Of a DNA stretch of 41,297 bases, positions 20,804-30,104 are shown in pieces; position 1 is the first letter of the stretch, and each line of letters opens with the position of its first letter. The stretch comes from Acetobacteraceae bacterium (lineage in GTDB: Bacteria; Pseudomonadota; Alphaproteobacteria; Acetobacterales; Acetobacteraceae): contig JADLHF010000011.1 in NCBI GenBank assembly GCA_020848935.1, positions 1 through 41,297 on the forward strand. Reading direction: 5' to 3'. The notes beneath the pieces were generated by a model, which worked only from the letters and a program-made list of their open reading frames with translations, searched no databases and was not told the DNA's origin. Position numbers and translations under genes: made by a program.

Positions 20804-21874
20804 ATGACCACACGCCACCCCCTTGCCGGCCGCAGCGCCTGGACCGGCAGCGAGCTTGCCGAGGCCGGCGATTGGGTGCGCCGGTTCGACGACGGCCACC
20901 TGGGCGAGATCGACGCGGCGCTGGCCGGGGTGAAGCGGCTGGGCGGGCCGGCGATCGGGTTTGCCCGCGAGGCGTTTGCGCTGCAGCGGACCGCGGCCCT
21001 GCTGGCCGATGTGTCCGAGGAGCTGGAGAACGGGCGCGGGGCGGTGCGGCTGCGGGGGTTGCCGGTGGGACGCTACGGCACCGACGACCTTCGGCGCATC
21101 TTCTGGGGCATCGGCCGCCATCTGGGCACCGCGCTGTTCCAGAATGCGCGCGGCGAGGCGATGGGCGAGGTGCGCGACGAGACCAAGCTGGCCGAGAAGA
21201 CCTTCGACGCCACCGAGGAAGGCCGCGTCGCCTCGGCGCGGGCGCGGTCGCGCTCCACCGGGCCATTGCGCTGGCATACCGACCGCTGCGACGTGATCGC
21301 GCTGCTTTGCGTGCGCAATGCCATGGAGGGCGGGGTGTCCAAGCTGGCCTCGATCCCGGCGATCCACAACACCATGCTGGCGCGGCGGCCGGACCTTCTG
21401 GAGCTGCTGTGCCAGGACTACTGGCGCTCCCGCCCCGCCGACGAGGACGGCATGCCGGGCGGCAACGTGTTCGCCATGCCGGTGTTCGGCTTTGCCGACG
21501 GCAAGATCACCAGCCAGTACTCGCGCACCTATGTCGAGCAGGCGCAGGAGGTGGCGGGCGTGCCGAAGCTGACCGCGGCGCAGAACGAGGCGCTGGACAT
21601 GCTGGCCGCGGTGGCCGAGGAGCAATGCCTGCACTCGGCGTTCGAGGATGGCGATATCCAACTGCTGAACAACCACTTGATCTACCACGGGCGCACCGCC
21701 TATGCCGACGATGCGCCGTCGGGGCGGGACCGGCTGTTGCTGCGGCTGTGGCTGGCGACGCCGAACAGCCGGCGGCTGCCGGACGGGTTCGAGAACCTGT
21801 GGGGCAGTACCGCGGCCGGGGCGGTGCGCGGGGGCGTGGTGCAGCCGCGGGGCGGGACGCGGATCGCGGCGTAG
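20804..21874 (+). CDS. TauD/TfdA-family Fe(II)/2-oxoglutarate dioxygenase
   Basis: A 356-residue protein with the iron-binding facial triad visible: RWHTDRCD gives His158 and Asp160, and NNHLIYHGRTAY gives the distal His295 followed by the Arg that binds 2-oxoglutarate. The family oxidises small organic molecules such as taurine and gamma-butyrobetaine; the substrate cannot be told here. It differs from TauD in having a long N-terminal region of about 100 residues, more like the carnitine-pathway or TfdA-like outer members. The ATG at 20804 is reasonable, with a weak GGGAGCAACGCC upstream. It stands 57 nt after the Hint-domain gene and is followed by a facing pair of hairpin repeats. Confidence 0.85.
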   Translation: MTTRHPLAGRSAWTGSELAEAGDWVRRFDDGHLGEIDAALAGVKRLGGPAIGFAREAFALQRTAALLADVSEELENGRGAVRLRGLPVGRYGTDDLRRIFWGIGRHLGTALFQNARGEAMGEVRDETKLAEKTFDATEEGRVASARARSRSTGPLRWHTDRCDVIALLCVRNAMEGGVSKLASIPAIHNTMLARRPDLLELLCQDYWRSRPADEDGMPGGNVFAMPVFGFADGKITSQYSRTYVEQAQEVAGVPKLTAAQNEALDMLAAVAEEQCLHSAFEDGDIQLLNNHLIYHGRTAYADDAPSGRDRLLLRLWLATPNSRRLPDGFENLWGSTAAGAVRGGVVQPRGGTRIAA

Positions 21875-21880
21875 GGAAGG

Positions 21881-22008
21881 AAGGTCTTCTTTTTCTGAAG
21901 AAAAAGAAGCAAAAAGACTTTTGTTCATTGTTCTTCGGCGGGCGCCAATGTGCCTCCATTTGATAGTGAATAAAGTTTTTTGGTTCTTTTTTTCAAAAAA
22001 GAACAACG
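21881..22008. repeat. Facing pair of AT-rich hairpin units
   Basis: Unit 1 has its stem at 21886-21909 (CTTCTTTTTC arm) with tail to about 21929. The inverted unit 2 has tail GTGAATAAAGTTTTTTG from 21966 and stem at 21983-22004. The pair lies between two plus-strand genes, right after the TauD-like stop. The two units are of different subtype (CTTC/GAAG against GTTC/GAAC). Confidence 0.8.
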
Positions 22009-22060
22009 CTTGCGCTTCGACGCCATAATGGCCGGTCAGAGTCGATAAGGGATTTTCGAA

Positions 22061-23533
22061 ATGAGCATGGCATCGCGGCTTGGTGGCGTGGCATTGGCGC
22101 TTGGCTTGCTGGCGCCGCTGCCGGTTGGGGCGCAGTCGGCCGCCCTGGCGACCGAGGAGGGCGCCAGGGCGATTGCGGGTGCGGTGCGCGACTGGCTGGC
22201 GCGGCAGGCTGGCGATGCGGTGGATTTGTCGGGCCTGGCGCTGGAGGTGAAGCCGGAGGGCGACAGCTATCGCGTGGCGCTGCCGTTCGGCGGCAGCTAT
22301 TTCGACGGCGGCCTGGCGCTGGGCGATGGCGCCGTGGTGGCGACGGTGAAGCCGCTGGATGGCGGGCGGTGGGAGGTGGTGAATGCCGCGCTGCCGTCGC
22401 AACTGCGCGCCGAGATGCGCCAGGGCCCGGGTGGGGAGCCGTCGGTGATGGCCATTGCCATCGAGAGCCAGCAGACCACGGGCACCTACGACCCCTCGTT
22501 GGCGGGACCGTCGGCGTTTGTCACGAGGCTGGTCGGCTACAGTTCCGAGATGCGCGCGGCGGCGGGGGTGCAGACGTCGCGCATCGGCAAGCTGGAGGGG
22601 CGGACGGAGTGGCTGCCGACCGGGACGGGCCGGGTGACGATCCAGGGCGACAGCACGCTGGAGGATTACAGCAGCGTCCAGCCGCTGCCGGACGGGACGC
22701 AGGTGCAGGTGAGCATCGAGCGGATGGGCGGGGCGACGCGGATCGAGAATTTCGATGCGGACGGGTTCGGCGCGCTGCTGCGCACCGCCTTCGAGATCGG
22801 CGCGGCGGCGAAGGCGCAGGCCAAGGACGGCAACGGGGCGCGGCCGGAGGACAAGGCGCTGGCGACGCGGCTGCTGGGCCAGGTGTTCGCGATGATGGAC
22901 GCGCTGGAGACCGACTACAGCTACGAGAACCTGCGGGTGGAGGGCGGGCCGATGTTTTCCGGCAGTCTGCGGCGCATGGGGTTCGGGCTGTCGGCGGGGG
23001 CGCCGGATGGCAAGATGCAGATGAAGCTGCGGCTGGCGCTGGAGGGGCTGGAGTCGCCGCTGATTCCGCCGGGGCCGTGGGTGGAGTTCATCCCGCACAA
23101 GGTGGCGCTGACGCCGCGGCTGGGCGGCGTGCCGAAGGAGGCGTTGCTGGTGCTGCTGCGGCGGGCGATCGAGACCGAGGGCCAGGGCATGGAAGACGAT
23201 GCGATGGCGATGATCGCGGCCAATCCGGTGGCGCTGGGGATCGACAGCCTGGTGATGGATGTGGGCCCGCTGCGGCTGACCGGCGAAGGCAGCCTGGAGG
23301 TGGTCAGCCCGGACGATGCCAGCGGTGAGGCGGAGCTGCGCGCCACCGGGCTGGACGCGCTGATCCGGCGTGCCAACGCGGTGCCGGAACTGAAGATGGC
23401 CGCCCCGGTTCTGATCTTCCTGAAAGGGATCGGCAGGCAGGAAGGCAAGGAAACCATCTGGCACATCACCTATTCCGACCGGAAGGTGATGGTGAACGAT
23501 ACCGACCTGTCGGACATGATGCCGTTGAAGTAA
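22061..23533 (+). CDS. Exported protein of unknown function
   Basis: The 490-residue product starts with a good signal peptide (MSMASRLGGVALALGLLAPL, cleavage likely after GAQSA near residue 27). The rest is a long beta-rich region with repeating hydrophobic/polar alternation (GDSYRVALPFGGSYFDGGLA, then GKLEGRTEWLPTGTGRVTIQ, then LVMDVGPLRLTGEGSLEVVS). The style is that of AsmA-like or DUF2125-type periplasmic proteins. I cannot confirm either assignment. It probably acts in the periplasm or on the inner face of the outer membrane. AAGGGA about 10 nt upstream supports the start. It stands alone between two hairpin-repeat loci, so it is probably transcribed by itself. Confidence 0.75.
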   Translation: MSMASRLGGVALALGLLAPLPVGAQSAALATEEGARAIAGAVRDWLARQAGDAVDLSGLALEVKPEGDSYRVALPFGGSYFDGGLALGDGAVVATVKPLDGGRWEVVNAALPSQLRAEMRQGPGGEPSVMAIAIESQQTTGTYDPSLAGPSAFVTRLVGYSSEMRAAAGVQTSRIGKLEGRTEWLPTGTGRVTIQGDSTLEDYSSVQPLPDGTQVQVSIERMGGATRIENFDADGFGALLRTAFEIGAAAKAQAKDGNGARPEDKALATRLLGQVFAMMDALETDYSYENLRVEGGPMFSGSLRRMGFGLSAGAPDGKMQMKLRLALEGLESPLIPPGPWVEFIPHKVALTPRLGGVPKEALLVLLRRAIETEGQGMEDDAMAMIAANPVALGIDSLVMDVGPLRLTGEGSLEVVSPDDASGEAELRATGLDALIRRANAVPELKMAAPVLIFLKGIGRQEGKETIWHITYSDRKVMVNDTDLSDMMPLK

Positions 23534-23540
23534 AACTCTT

Positions 23541-23619
23541 ATGGAATGAAAGTTTTTTGGTTCTTTTTTTCAAAAAAGAACAGGCCTTCTCTTTGAAAAA
23601 GGAAGCAAAAACCTTCATC
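23541..23619. repeat. Back-to-back pair of AT-rich hairpin units
   Basis: Unit 1 (inverted) has tail ATGAAAGTTTTTTG and stem at 23560-23581. Unit 2 follows directly, with a degenerate stem at 23586-23605 and tail CAAAAACCTTCATCC. This is the opposite arrangement to the other pairs: the stems are adjacent and the tails point outward. It lies between the convergent stops at 23533 and 23629. Confidence 0.75.
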
Positions 23620-23628
23620 CACTAAGGT

Positions 23629-24639
23629 CTATGCGCCGGCGAGTTCCAGTTGGTCGGCGAAGTGGCAGCGGGCCTGGTGGCCGGGGGTGATTTCGCGCAG
23701 CGTGGGGGCTTCGGTGGTGCAGATGGGTTGGGCGAAGCGGCAGCGGGGGTGGAAGTAGCAGCCGCCGGGCGGGTTGGCCGGGCTGGGCACTTCGCCGCGC
23801 AGCACGCCGTCGCCGGGCGGCACGCGGGGGTCGGGCACCGGCACGGCGCGCATCAGGGCGGCGGTGTAGGGGTGGCGCGGGCGGGCGAACAGGGCGGCGG
23901 TGGGGGCGATTTCCACCAGCTGGCCGACATACATCACGGCCACGCGGTCGGAGATGTGGCGCACCACGCTGAGGTCGTGGGCGACGAAGAGGAAGGTGAG
24001 GCGCAGGCGGGCTTGGAGTTCCAGCAGCAGGTTCAGCACCTGGGCCTGGACGGAGACGTCCAGCGCGGAGACCGGCTCGTCGGCCACCACCAGGCGCGGA
24101 TTGGTGGAGAGCGCGCGGGCGATGCCGATGCGCTGGCGCTGGCCGCCGGAGAAGGCGTGCGGGAAGCGGTGCATGAACTCCGGGCGCAGGCCGACCAGGG
24201 CGAGCAGTTCGGCGACGCGGTCGGTGCGCGCGCGGCGGCTGGACATGCCGCCGACCAGCAGCGGCTCGCCGACATTGTCCAGCAGGGTCATGCGCGGGTT
24301 GAGCGAGCCGAACGGGTCCTGGAAGATCATCTGGATCTCGGCGCGGAACGGGGCGAGTTCGCGGGGCGGGAGCGGGGCGAGATCGACGGTGGCCCCGGCG
24401 CGGGTGCGGTAGAGGATCTCGCCGCCGGTGGGGTCGATGGCGCGCAGGATGCAGCGCGAGGCGGTGGTCTTGCCGCAGCCGGATTCGCCGACCAGGCCGA
24501 GGGTTTCGCCCTCGTGCAGGGTGAAGTCGACGCCATCGACGGCGCGGACATGGCCGGTGACGCGGCGCATGAAGCCCTTGGCGATCGGGAAGAATTTCCG
24601 GAGGTTGCGCACCTCCAGCAAGGGGGCTTGTGCCGTCAT
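23629..24639 (-). CDS. Peptide/oligosaccharide ABC transporter ATPase 2 (DppF-like)
   Basis: The 336-residue second ATPase of the importer encoded between 23629 and 29918. Walker A is [12 protein letters not shown], the signature is [15 protein letters not shown], and Walker B is [20 protein letters not shown]. The C-terminal oligopeptide-transporter extension with a cysteine cluster ([20 protein letters not shown]) is present; in DppD/DppF relatives it holds an iron-sulfur cluster of unclear role. It would pair with the ATPase at 24636. Its ATG overlaps the preceding stop in an ATGA arrangement (24636-24639), so translation is coupled. It ends the operon, facing the exported-protein gene across a repeat pair. 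Confidence 0.93.
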   Translation of the reverse strand: MTAQAPLLEVRNLRKFFPIAKGFMRRVTGHVRAVDGVDFTLHEGETLGLVGESGCGKTTASRCILRAIDPTGGEILYRTRAGATVDLAPLPPRELAPFRAEIQMIFQDPFGSLNPRMTLLDNVGEPLLVGGMSSRRARTDRVAELLALVGLRPEFMHRFPHAFSGGQRQRIGIARALSTNPRLVVADEPVSALDVSVQAQVLNLLLELQARLRLTFLFVAHDLSVVRHISDRVAVMYVGQLVEIAPTAALFARPRHPYTAALMRAVPVPDPRVPPGDGVLRGEVPSPANPPGGCYFHPRCRFAQPICTTEAPTLREITPGHQARCHFADQLELAGA

Positions 24640-25676
24640 GCCTCGGCCTCGGCGTGGTGCAGGAAGCAGGCGGCGGCCTGGTTGTCGGCAACAGGCAGCA
24701 GCTTGGGGGTGGCGGTGGCGCAGACTTCCATGGCGTCGGGGCAGCGCGGGTGGAACGGGCAGCCGGCGGGGCGGTTGAACGGATGCGGCAGGGAGCCGGC
24801 GATCACCGGCAAGGCGGTGCGGGTTTCGCCGTACAGGCTGGGGATGGAGCGCAGCAGGGCGCGGGTATAGGGGTGCTGGGGGTTGTGGAAGATCTGGTCC
24901 ACCGGGCCCTGTTCCATGACGCGGCCGAGATACATCACCACCACGTAGCTGGTCATCTGGGCGATCACGCCGAGGTCGTGGGTGATGAAGATGATGGCGG
25001 TGTTGTACTTGGCGCGCAGGTCGCGCAGGAGTTCGAGCACCTGGGCCTGGGTGGTGACGTCGATCGCGGTGGTGGGTTCGTCGGCGATCAGCAGGCGGGG
25101 CCGGCAGGAAAGGGCCATGGCGATCATGGCGCGCTGGCGCAGGCCGCCGGAGAGCTGCCAGGAATAGGCATCGACGCGCTGTTCGGGGATGGAGATGCCG
25201 ACGTCGCGGAACAGGGCGATGGTGGTGTCGCGGGCTTCGGCGCGGGAGACCGGCCGGCCGGACTGGGTGGCGTGCAGGCGGATCGCCTCGATGATCTGGG
25301 CGCCGACGGTGTGGACCGGGCTGAAGGCGGCCATCGGTTCCTGCGGGATCAGGGCGATCTCGGCGCCGCGGATGGCGCGCATCCGCGGGCCGCGCGGGGG
25401 CAGGCGGGTGAGGTCGATCTCGGCGCCGTGGCTGTCGCGGTAGAGGATGGTGCCGCTGGCGATGCGGCCGGGGCGATCGACCAGTTGCAGCACGGCGCGC
25501 ATGGTCACGCTCTTGCCGCAGCCGCTTTCGCCGACGATGCCGACGACCTGGCCCGGCGCGACATCGAAGCTGGTGCCATCGACGGCGCGCACGGTGCCTT
25601 CGTCCAGCGCGAAGGTGACGCGCAGGTCGCGGACGCTGAGCAGGGGGGGGTCAGTTGCTATAGGGGTCGGAGGCAT
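24636..25676 (-). CDS. Peptide/oligosaccharide ABC transporter ATPase 1 (DppD-like)
   Basis: A 346-residue ATPase with Walker [14 protein letters not shown], signature [15 protein letters not shown] (a Gly-Leu variant of LSGGQ), and Walker [20 protein letters not shown]. The C-terminal cysteine-containing extension [20 protein letters not shown] matches the dipeptide/oligopeptide class. It forms a heterodimer with the next ATPase to power the two permeases. The start at 25676 makes it overlap the permease stop at 25651 by 26 nt; no better start is visible. Overlaps at both ends make this a tightly packed operon. Confidence 0.93.
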   Translation of the reverse strand: MPPTPIATDPPLLSVRDLRVTFALDEGTVRAVDGTSFDVAPGQVVGIVGESGCGKSVTMRAVLQLVDRPGRIASGTILYRDSHGAEIDLTRLPPRGPRMRAIRGAEIALIPQEPMAAFSPVHTVGAQIIEAIRLHATQSGRPVSRAEARDTTIALFRDVGISIPEQRVDAYSWQLSGGLRQRAMIAMALSCRPRLLIADEPTTAIDVTTQAQVLELLRDLRAKYNTAIIFITHDLGVIAQMTSYVVVMYLGRVMEQGPVDQIFHNPQHPYTRALLRSIPSLYGETRTALPVIAGSLPHPFNRPAGCPFHPRCPDAMEVCATATPKLLPVADNQAAACFLHHAEAEA

Positions 25677-26772
25677 CGCGCAGCCCGTCGCCGACGAGGT
25701 TGAAGGCCAGCACGGCCAGGATCACGACCAGCCCGGGGATCAGCAGCCACGGCGCCAGCGCCAGGGACTGGATGTTCTGCGCCTCCTGCAGCAGCACGCC
25801 CCAGGAGATGGCGGGCGGGCGGATGCCGAGGCCGAGGAAGGAGAGCGAGGTTTCGTTGATGATCATCACCGGGATCGCCAGCGAGGCGGTGGCGATGATG
25901 TGGCTGGCGAAGGTGGGCACCATGTGGCGCAGGATGATGCGCATGCGCGAGCAGCCGGCCAGCCGGGCGGCGAGCACGAAATCCTCCTCGCGCAGCGCCA
26001 GGAAGCGGCCGCGGACCTCGCGGCCCAGCGTGGTCCAGCCGATCAGGGAGAGGATGACGGTGATGGCGAAGAAGACCTGGATCGGGGTCCAGTCGCGCGG
26101 CAGGGCGGCGGAGAGCGCCAGCCAGATCGGGATGGTGGGCACGGATTGCAGCAGCTCGATCACGCGCTGGATGACGCTGTCGGTCTTGCCGCCGACATAG
26201 CCGGACAGGCCGCCGAGCACGACGCCGAGGATGGTGGACAGGGCGACGGCGACCAGGCCGACGGTCATCGAGGTCTGGGTGCCGTGCATGATGCGCGACC
26301 ACTGGTCGCGGCCCAGCCGGTCGGAGCCGAGCAGGAAGATGCGCTGGCGCGGGTCGTCGGCGGTGAGCAGATGCAGGTTGGTTTCGAACAGGCCGAGAAA
26401 GCGCCAGGAATAACCGCGGCCGAGGAAGCTTACCGGAACGCGCCGGGCGGGGTCGATGCCCCATTCCATGCGCAGGGTGACCGGGTTGCGCTTGCCGGCG
26501 ATGGCGGGGACCCAGGGGGAGAGCGCGCCGTCGTGGAACAGGCGGATGCCCTGGACGGGGATGAAGGCCTGGCGTGCGTCGGTCGCCTCGGGATTCTGGG
26601 TGGAGAAGAAATCGGGGGCCAGGACGACGGCGTACATCAGCACCAGCACCATGGCGCTGACCAGGGCCAGGCGGTGGCGGCGGAAGCGCCACCAGACCAG
26701 TTTCCAGTTGGAGGCGACCGCAATGCGGTCCTCGGCCACGGCGCCTTCGGCCGGGGGGGCGGCGGCGGACAT
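25651..26772 (-). CDS. Peptide/oligosaccharide ABC transporter permease 2 (DppC-like)
   Basis: A 373-residue inner-membrane permease. The first membrane helix is at about 33-55 (LALVSAMVLVLMYAVVLAPD). An unusually long periplasmic insertion of about 110 residues follows (FSTQNPEATDARQAFIPVQG through LFETNLHLLTADDPRQRIFL) before the conserved GSDRLGRDQWSRIMHGTQTS entry motif. The cytoplasmic ATPase-contact loop is VLAARLAGCSRMRIILRHMV. The insertion is larger than in E. coli DppC and typical of a subgroup I associate with oligosaccharide or large-solute uptake; that is an inference. It starts 2 nt after the preceding permease stop. Confidence 0.92.
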   Translation of the reverse strand: MSAAAPPAEGAVAEDRIAVASNWKLVWWRFRRHRLALVSAMVLVLMYAVVLAPDFFSTQNPEATDARQAFIPVQGIRLFHDGALSPWVPAIAGKRNPVTLRMEWGIDPARRVPVSFLGRGYSWRFLGLFETNLHLLTADDPRQRIFLLGSDRLGRDQWSRIMHGTQTSMTVGLVAVALSTILGVVLGGLSGYVGGKTDSVIQRVIELLQSVPTIPIWLALSAALPRDWTPIQVFFAITVILSLIGWTTLGREVRGRFLALREEDFVLAARLAGCSRMRIILRHMVPTFASHIIATASLAIPVMIINETSLSFLGLGIRPPAISWGVLLQEAQNIQSLALAPWLLIPGLVVILAVLAFNLVGDGLRDASDPYSN

Positions 26773-26774
26773 CG

Positions 26775-27761
26775 CTAGCCCTCCATGCGGATGCGCGGGT
26801 CGATCAGGGCCAGCAGGACATCGGACAGCAGGGTGCCGACGATGGTCAGGAACGAGTAGATCAGCAGGATGCCGCCGGCGAGATACATGTCCTGGTTGAT
26901 CAGCGCGCGCAGCAGCAGCGGGCCGATATTGGGCAGGTTCATCACCGTGGCGACGATCAGGCTGCCGGAGAACAGGGCCGGCAGGTACCAGCCGATGGTG
27001 GAGACCAGCGGGTTCAGCGCGAGGCGGACGGGATAGCGCAGCACCAGCCGCCATTCGGCCATGCCCTTGGCCCGCGCGGTGGTGACATAGGGCTTGTTCA
27101 GTTCGTCCAGCAGGTTGGCGCGCATGATGCGGGTGAGGCGGGCGGTGCCGGCAATCGCCAGCACCAGGGCCGGCAGCCAGATATGGGCCAGCAGATCCAT
27201 CACGCGTGCCATGCTCCATGGCGCATCGACGAAATCGGGCGAGAACAGGCCGGTCACGCTGATGTCGAACCAGGCGAAGGCCACCCACATCAGCACCAGC
27301 GCCAGCATGAAGTTCGGCGTCGCCACGCCGACATAGTTGATGACGGTGAGCACATGGTCGATCAGCGAACGCTGGTGCGTGGCGCAGTAGATGCCGGCGG
27401 GGACGGCGATCACCCAGGTCAGCACGAAGGAGAACAGCGCCAGCGCAATGGTCATGCCGAGCTGCTCGGCGATCAGGTCGGCGTTCGGGCGCTGATACTC
27501 CAGCGACAGGCCCATGTTGCCGGCGAACAGGTTCTTCATCCACAGGCCGTACTGGACGATGAACGGCTGATCGAGGCCATAGGTGGCACGCAGCGCCTGC
27601 ATCTGCTCCATGCTGACCGAGGAGCCGGAGGAGGACAGGGTGGCGACGTACGAGGTGAGGAAATCCCCCGGTGGCGCCTGGATGATGACGAAGATGATGA
27701 AGGAATAGACGATCATCAGCGCCGGCAGCAGGGCGAGGCGCTGGAGGATGTAGCGGGTCAT
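26775..27761 (-). CDS. Peptide/oligosaccharide ABC transporter permease 1 (DppB-like)
   Basis: A 328-residue permease with the standard N-terminus (MTRYILQRLALLPALMIVYS), six predicted helices, a periplasmic loop with YGLDQPFIVQYGLWMKNLFA, and the cytoplasmic EAA-like loop YVTTARAKGMAEWRLVLRYP, which contacts the ATPases. It is the first permease of the operon and is separated from the binding-protein gene by 228 nt that contain a facing pair of hairpin repeats. This may set a higher expression level for the binding protein than for the membrane components. Confidence 0.92.
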   Translation of the reverse strand: MTRYILQRLALLPALMIVYSFIIFVIIQAPPGDFLTSYVATLSSSGSSVSMEQMQALRATYGLDQPFIVQYGLWMKNLFAGNMGLSLEYQRPNADLIAEQLGMTIALALFSFVLTWVIAVPAGIYCATHQRSLIDHVLTVINYVGVATPNFMLALVLMWVAFAWFDISVTGLFSPDFVDAPWSMARVMDLLAHIWLPALVLAIAGTARLTRIMRANLLDELNKPYVTTARAKGMAEWRLVLRYPVRLALNPLVSTIGWYLPALFSGSLIVATVMNLPNIGPLLLRALINQDMYLAGGILLIYSFLTIVGTLLSDVLLALIDPRIRMEG

Positions 27762-27778
27762 GCGGCGGTAGCGGAAGG

Positions 27779-27924
27779 AAGAGTCTTCTTTTTGTGAACA
27801 AAAAGAAGCAAAAAAACTTTATTCACTTGCAGTCGGCCTCGTGGCGGACGCTGAGTCTGGCGAGCAATAAAAGCAATTGAACAAAGTTTTTTTGCTTCTT
27901 TTTGTTCACAAAAAGAAGATTCTT
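27779..27924. repeat. Facing pair of AT-rich hairpin units inside the ABC operon
   Basis: Unit 1 has its stem at 27785-27808 (CTTCTTTTTG/CAAAAAGAAG) with tail CAAAAAAACTTTATTCA. The inverted unit 2 has tail TTGAACAAAGTTTTTTTG from 27877 and stem at 27895-27918. The two stems are practically identical, so the pair could also fold as one long hairpin. The pair separates the binding-protein gene from the permease genes, all on the minus strand. Confidence 0.82.
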
Positions 27925-27989
27925 GCTTTGCTGCCCGTCGGCCCGCGCAGGAGAGTGCCGCCCCCCTGCCGGGTCGTCCGGTCATCGGC

Positions 27990-29918
27990 TCAGCGCGCAA
28001 AGAAGAACTGTTCGGTGCGTGCGTTGCCGGGGCTGCGCAGTGGCCAGTCATTGCCCAGCGTGGTGGGCACGTTGCGGAACTTGGTGTTCACCACCACCAC
28101 GCCCTGGACCATCGGCGTCAGCCCGATTGTTCCGATCTCGTAGAGGTTGTCGGCCCAGATGCGATAGATTTCCTTGGCTGCCGCGATCTGCCCTTCGGGG
28201 CCGACGGTGCGCGCGGTGTCAACCAGCTGCATGATGCGCTTGAACTCGGGCGAGGGTTCCATGCCTTCCTTGCCGCCGGAATTGACCCAGGTGCGGATCA
28301 GCGGCCCGGTGGTCAGGATCGGCGCGTTGCGCGGGTCCACCTTGGCATTGCCGGTGAAGGGGAAGGCGGAGGTGTCCTCGTTCCAGATCTCCGACATCAG
28401 CTCGTTGTTCTCGTTCATCTTGAAATGCAGCGCGCGCTCGCGGATCTGCACCACCGTCTTGATGCCGACCTTCTCCCAGTCCTTGGCGATCAGCAGCGCC
28501 ACGTCGGGCCAGGCGCCGAAGGCGGGCACCACCGAAATCTCGATGGTGGCCGGCTTGCCGCCGGGCAGCAGGCGGATGCCGGCGCTGTCCTTTTTCGCCA
28601 GCCCGATGCCGTCCAGCAGCTTGTTGGCTTCGTCCGGCTTGTACTCGGTGTATTTGTGGGCGTATTCGTCGCCGGGGTAGTACGGGTGCCATGGCGCCGG
28701 CACGCCCTGGCGCGCCTCGCCCAGGCCGAGGAAGACGGATTCCTTGATCTCGTCGCGGTTGATGGCCAGACTCAGCGCGATGCGGAAATCGCGCGTGGCC
28801 ATCACCTTTCCCATCTCGGGATCGGCCTTGTAGGTCTGGTTGATGGCCACCACCGCGTCTGCGCCGCCGAAGGTCGGCCAGGTGATGACGCGGTACTTGC
28901 CGGTGCGCTCCTGTTCCTTCAGCACGGGATAGTTGGTCATCTGGATGTGGCGCGCCTGCAGGTCGAAGTTGCCCGCGATGGCGGCGAGGTTCAGCGCCTG
29001 GGAATCGGCGAAATAGGTGAAGCGCACTTCGTCGATATACGGCAACTGGTTGCCGGCGGGATCGACGCCGATGTAGTAGGGGTTGCGGCGCAGGGTGAAG
29101 ACCGGGTCGCTGGCGCGGCTGGTGGGCGCCCAGGCGGCCATGGTGGGGCGGTCGGGATTTTCCGGCGGGGCGTTGCGGTTGGCGAACAGCTCGGTCCAGG
29201 TCTTGAAGCCGGCGGCCTGGGCGGCGCGGTCGATGTCCTGCTTGGCGGCATGGGCGGGGTGGAACTGCTTCAGGTAATGCGCCGGCAGGAACATGGCATA
29301 GGTGCGATCGGCGCCGTCCTGGTTGGCCACCGCGGTCAGGAACAGCGTGGCCGGTGACGTGTAGGTGAAGCGAACCGCGGTGTCGTCGATCTTTTCCACC
29401 AGCGCGGGCGAGCCGTCGGCGTTCCTGATCCAGCCCGGCAGGCTGGGGGTCAGGTCCTTGTTGAGCAGGACGTCCTTGTACCAGAACATGATGTCATCGG
29501 CGCCGAATGGCGCGCCGTCGGACCATTTCGAGCCCTTGCGCAACCGCACCGTCCAGACCTTGAAGTCGGCCGAATGCTCGGCGCCGGCGGCGATCTTCGG
29601 CTCGATCGTGGCGCCGTCGGGCGAGAAGCGGAACAGGCTGTCGTAGACGACGCGGACGTAATTGTTGGCATCGGCCGGGCCGAGGAAGGCGCGGCGCCAG
29701 ACGCCGCCGTACTCGCCGGTGCGCTCCACCACCGGCACCACCAGCGGCTGTTCCGGCAGGCGCTGGCCGACCGGGGGGAGCTTGCCGGCGCGCACCTGTT
29801 CGGCCAGCGCCGGCGCTTCCTTGTACTGCTGCTGGGCGCCGGCCGGTGCCGCGCCGAAGGCGAGGCCGATGGCTGTCGCCAATCCCACAAGCGTGCTTCG
29901 CCGCATGATGTCCTGCAT
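27990..29918 (-). CDS. ABC transporter substrate-binding protein, family 5
   Basis: The 642-residue periplasmic binding protein of the downstream importer. Signal peptide: MQDIMRRSTLVGLATAIGLA, with cleavage likely after AGA near residue 28. The family-5 core is clear: VRVVYDSLFRFSPDGATIEP, KVWTVRLRKGSKWSDGAPFG and ATRDFRIALSLAINRDEIKE. It is about 100 residues longer than E. coli DppA or OppA. Larger members of this family often bind oligosaccharides or opines rather than dipeptides, so the substrate is open. The chosen ATG at 29916-29918 has CAGGAAG just upstream; the frame extends to 30002. It is first in the operon, divergent from the SulP gene. Confidence 0.92.
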   Translation of the reverse strand: MQDIMRRSTLVGLATAIGLAFGAAPAGAQQQYKEAPALAEQVRAGKLPPVGQRLPEQPLVVPVVERTGEYGGVWRRAFLGPADANNYVRVVYDSLFRFSPDGATIEPKIAAGAEHSADFKVWTVRLRKGSKWSDGAPFGADDIMFWYKDVLLNKDLTPSLPGWIRNADGSPALVEKIDDTAVRFTYTSPATLFLTAVANQDGADRTYAMFLPAHYLKQFHPAHAAKQDIDRAAQAAGFKTWTELFANRNAPPENPDRPTMAAWAPTSRASDPVFTLRRNPYYIGVDPAGNQLPYIDEVRFTYFADSQALNLAAIAGNFDLQARHIQMTNYPVLKEQERTGKYRVITWPTFGGADAVVAINQTYKADPEMGKVMATRDFRIALSLAINRDEIKESVFLGLGEARQGVPAPWHPYYPGDEYAHKYTEYKPDEANKLLDGIGLAKKDSAGIRLLPGGKPATIEISVVPAFGAWPDVALLIAKDWEKVGIKTVVQIRERALHFKMNENNELMSEIWNEDTSAFPFTGNAKVDPRNAPILTTGPLIRTWVNSGGKEGMEPSPEFKRIMQLVDTARTVGPEGQIAAAKEIYRIWADNLYEIGTIGLTPMVQGVVVVNTKFRNVPTTLGNDWPLRSPGNARTEQFFFAR

Positions 29919-30104
29919 GGCCGCTTCCTGATCCCCGAGGGTTTGTCGTACCGGCTTGGCGACGGTTTGCACCATCGTCCGGCGGCCGCAGCGGGAAGTC
30001 AATTGCCGAAACGAGATGGCGGTGGCGGCCTGTTATTCGCGCCGCGCCGGGTGCATGCTGCGCCCGCCATGGCGCGCCGAACGGTTCGGCGCGAGGAGAC
30101 CGCG